Source of the DNA: Circinella umbellata
Taxonomy: Eukaryota; Mucoromycota; Mucoromycetes; Mucorales; Lichtheimiaceae
Direction of reading: 5' to 3'
DNA length: 64,000 nt
NCBI GenBank assembly: GCA_025093555.1
Contig: JAIWNF010000005.1
Span: 124,001 to 188,000 of the forward strand
This document shows, in pieces, positions 61,618 through 64,000 of the stretch. Each line of letters starts with the position of its first letter. Position 1 is the first letter of the stretch. Under the pieces are notes generated by a model. That model was not told where the DNA came from. It did not search any database and saw nothing but the letters and a program-made list of their open reading frames with translations. The position numbers were made by a program, and so were the translations under genes.

Positions 61618-63769
61618 TTTATTATTTTTTTTCCTATCTTTCTTTATCTTGACACATTTTACAACGCAATGAAATCCATCAAAAACACACAGACACTTGG
61701 AACACGGACACTTAAATATTTTATCATGTCATCATCATCACCATAACTTTCAAAAAAAAAAAAAAAAAAAAAAAGGACAGAAAAAACCCTTATATACATT
61801 TTTAGCATGTTTTATATTTTTATAATATATATGATTCTTAATCGATACTTTTCTCTCTTTTTCGTTTATTTTTTTTATTCTCCCTTTCTCTCTATCTAAC
61901 TAACTTTTTTACCCTCTCAGAAAAAAGAAAAAAGCAAATCATTTTTTTTTTAAATTTAATAATATACTATTCATATACCCTTTAAAAAAAGGCTCTTTTT
62001 TTTTGTTTCTTTGCATTTTTTTTTTTGGTCTAAGCACGTGTTTCTTTAAAGTTGAACTTTCTTTTTTTTTTTTCTCTCCGATTAATGCAGTATCGTACAA
62101 CCACGCGAAAGTTATTTTATTAGCTCTTGAATAATGATGATAATAATAATAATAATATAATAATAATATATTATAGATTTTGTCAACCACGTTTTATTCT
62201 ATCTCTTGGAAAAATATATTATAAATTTTTATATTGAGTTAATTGTGTTTGTAAATTGAATAATTTTATATATTAACACATCAATAGTGAAATGCGATGA
62301 TGCACCCTGTGTTATAATATAATATTATCATGTATATATTATATATATATATTATGCATGCAAAGGATTTTACATTCATCTCTGTCTTTTTTTTTTTAAC
62401 TCTTACTTTAAAAAGTCTGCAGTTTTATTCATTTCCGCGGCTCCCCCATCCCCCCCCCCAAACTTTATATATATATATTTTATTTTCCTCTTTCCATATT
62501 CTTTTTTACACCGTGTTTTTATATGTATATATAACTTGGTATTCAGAAAGTGTATTCTGTTATTATTAAACACTGATTTTCATGAATTAAAAGATGAAGC
62601 TGAGTTTTCAAAACAACCTTTTAGAAATTGTAATTACTTGTGCTGAGTCTGGATAAGAGACAAAGTTCTTATATAATCATCATCCATCATCAGGAACCCA
62701 TAAAATGTTCCGCTGACTTTTTTTTTTTTTTTTTACCATGGGAAAAGTTTGCCATGGTAACTTTTTTTCCATCCCAACAAAAGCACAGAAAAAAAAATAA
62801 TAAAGGCAGAAAGAACGGGGGAGGGGGAGACTTGATTTGCATGAATTCTCCTCTTTCAATTCACTCCCCCTCAATATATACAGATATATTATTTTTGAGT
62901 TCTCCAACTTATAATCATTTAAAGTAATCTATTTGGGAACAAAATATTTTTATAACAATCTTCTATCTTTTCAATAATTATTCAATGGTTGAAAATCATT
63001 AAATACGTGTAAGTAATAATAATAAAAAGATGAAAAAGATCCTGTCTATATAGTTTTTAGTACGTTAAATCTTTTTAAGTTTACATAACATTGAAAGTTA
63101 AAGAGTTATGTGGGCTTTTCCTATACTTTTATATGAAGTTGAAATTCTCCCTCCCTCCTTCCAACTCTTTCTTTATAAAGTTTAAGACCTTCATGTCAAA
63201 ATTAAGCTTCCATTCTTTAATTCTCTCTTCATTTTAGTATATTAAAGAAACATATACGGAATTCAACACCTTCAAGTGCCCCATTATATGAATCAGTCAT
63301 TGGACATTTGCCGCTAAGTGTCTTTATCCAATATTCTATGATCTCTTTTACATATCTCAAACAAAGAACTCTTACAAGTTTAGTATATATACCAATGATC
63401 AAAAGGTACTAAAATATTATCATTATCATTGATCCATAGGTCATTTTATAGGGTCCAAGAGAAATATCTTTTGTATAATATATTATTGTCAAAGTGTAAA
63501 GGTATTCTTACTAGTTATAAATACTAAAGCTTTTAATTATAATAATAAAGTAAAATAGTCTATTCTTTGTTTATGAGACAAGTGATGATCATAAAAAACT
63601 AATGTATGTGTCTATTTTTTTTTATAAGGGTCCATATTTTTTTCAAACTCAAATTGCATTAATGAGTATCGGAGTTCTGCAAATGCATTGGGTTACTTTT
63701 ATTAAGGCTGTGGCTTTCGTCCTGAAAATTCAAAGTTTTTTTTTTTTTTTTCCTCCATTAAAATAAAAA
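61618..63769. other. Intergenic region between the bHLH and deoxyhypusine hydroxylase genes
   Basis: AT-rich with a 23-A run near 61749-61771, several T runs and (TA)n tracts at 62335-62352. ORFs at 62330-62927 and 61939-62190 show no motifs and are mostly low-complexity. A T14 run at 63737-63750 lies just before the next start codon. Confidence 0.5.
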
Positions 63770-64000
63770 ATGAGTGAACAAAACGAAACTGTACAAACTC
63801 TTAACGTGAATTACGATCATCTCGAATCTACTCTTTGTAATACACCTGGAAATGTTGTTCTTGCTGAACGTTTTCGTGCACTTTTTACACTTAAAAATAT
63901 TGCTGATGATCGTTCCATTGATATTATTGCCAAAGGTAAAAAGAAAAGAAAGAAAAAGTGTGGCTAGAATATATATATAAGTTTTGCTAAAATTGAGTAT
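63770..64000 (+). CDS. lia1: Deoxyhypusine hydroxylase, first exon (runs off the window)
   Basis: Exon 63770-63935 encodes 55 residues plus one base, then a GTAAAA donor. LAERFRALFTLKNIADDRSI matches the first HEAT-like repeat of deoxyhypusine hydroxylase (human version has ARFRALFTLRGL). The iron-binding His-Glu motifs would lie in later exons outside the window. Known role: final step of hypusine formation on translation factor eIF5A. The call rests on this one conserved block, so it is likely but not complete. Confidence 0.75.

Overview
The window looks like nuclear DNA of an early-diverging filamentous fungus, most likely Mucoromycota (Mucorales). It is very AT-rich, genes carry many short introns (about 50-150 bp, GT...AG, often TAG acceptors), there is no operon structure, transposon remnants are frequent, and several protein families (LysM secreted proteins, long low-complexity regulators) fit that lineage. 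I read it by eye only. Gene models come from splice sites that keep the reading frame plus recognisable protein motifs; no database search was run.

Layout. 1-525 holds just over two copies of a 252 bp tandem repeat. 1.8-6.8 kb is a decayed mobile-element nest: two Hsp20-like fragments, a broken Pif1/Helitron-type helicase, an ORF with a possible PD-(D/E)XK nuclease motif, an inverted duplication and a 167 bp Harbinger-like MITE. 7.6-10.1 kb carries a ketopantoate reductase and a double-GNAT acetyltransferase. 10.3-11.7 kb holds a candidate inverted-repeat element and a frameshifted zinc-finger pseudogene. 12.4-14.8 kb is the spliceosome-associated CTNNBL1 gene. 15.3-16.65 kb is a secreted protein gene whose 3' end is occupied by a 4.2 kb Mutator-like transposon (16.63-20.83 kb). 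That transposon encodes a MULE transposase and a USP-like (C19) cysteine peptidase inside about 180 bp inverted repeats dotted with CTGCAG.

21-27 kb (minus strand): a membrane-anchored GH5 exo-beta-1,3-glucanase and a six-exon FAD monooxygenase with a degenerate motif and a Ser-rich insertion. 28.8-30 kb: ypt1 (Rab1). 30.6-32.7 kb: an NME6-type nucleoside diphosphate kinase and an OB-fold protein resembling Stn1/RMI2. 34.3-36 kb: a secreted LysM protein with a bacterial-type 3D domain. 37-39.4 kb: a four-TM membrane protein. 39.4-43.3 kb is gene-poor. 43.4-45.6 kb: a forkhead transcription factor. 46.3-49.8 kb: cdc48. 50.0-53.8 kb: a 14-exon HEAT-repeat gene that I read as a fungal BRAT1 homologue. 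54.1-55.1 kb: a peroxisomal Mpv17/PMP22 protein. 55.9-60.4 kb is intergenic with a LINE reverse-transcriptase remnant and a MITE. 60.4-61.6 kb: a bHLH factor. The window ends inside the first exon/intron of deoxyhypusine hydroxylase.

Most genes are independent housekeeping or regulatory units. The most unusual items are the MULE with a USP-like peptidase, the BRAT1 homologue with a near-conserved DCY tail, the LysM-3D secreted protein, and the Hsp20 fragments lodged in Helitron-type debris.
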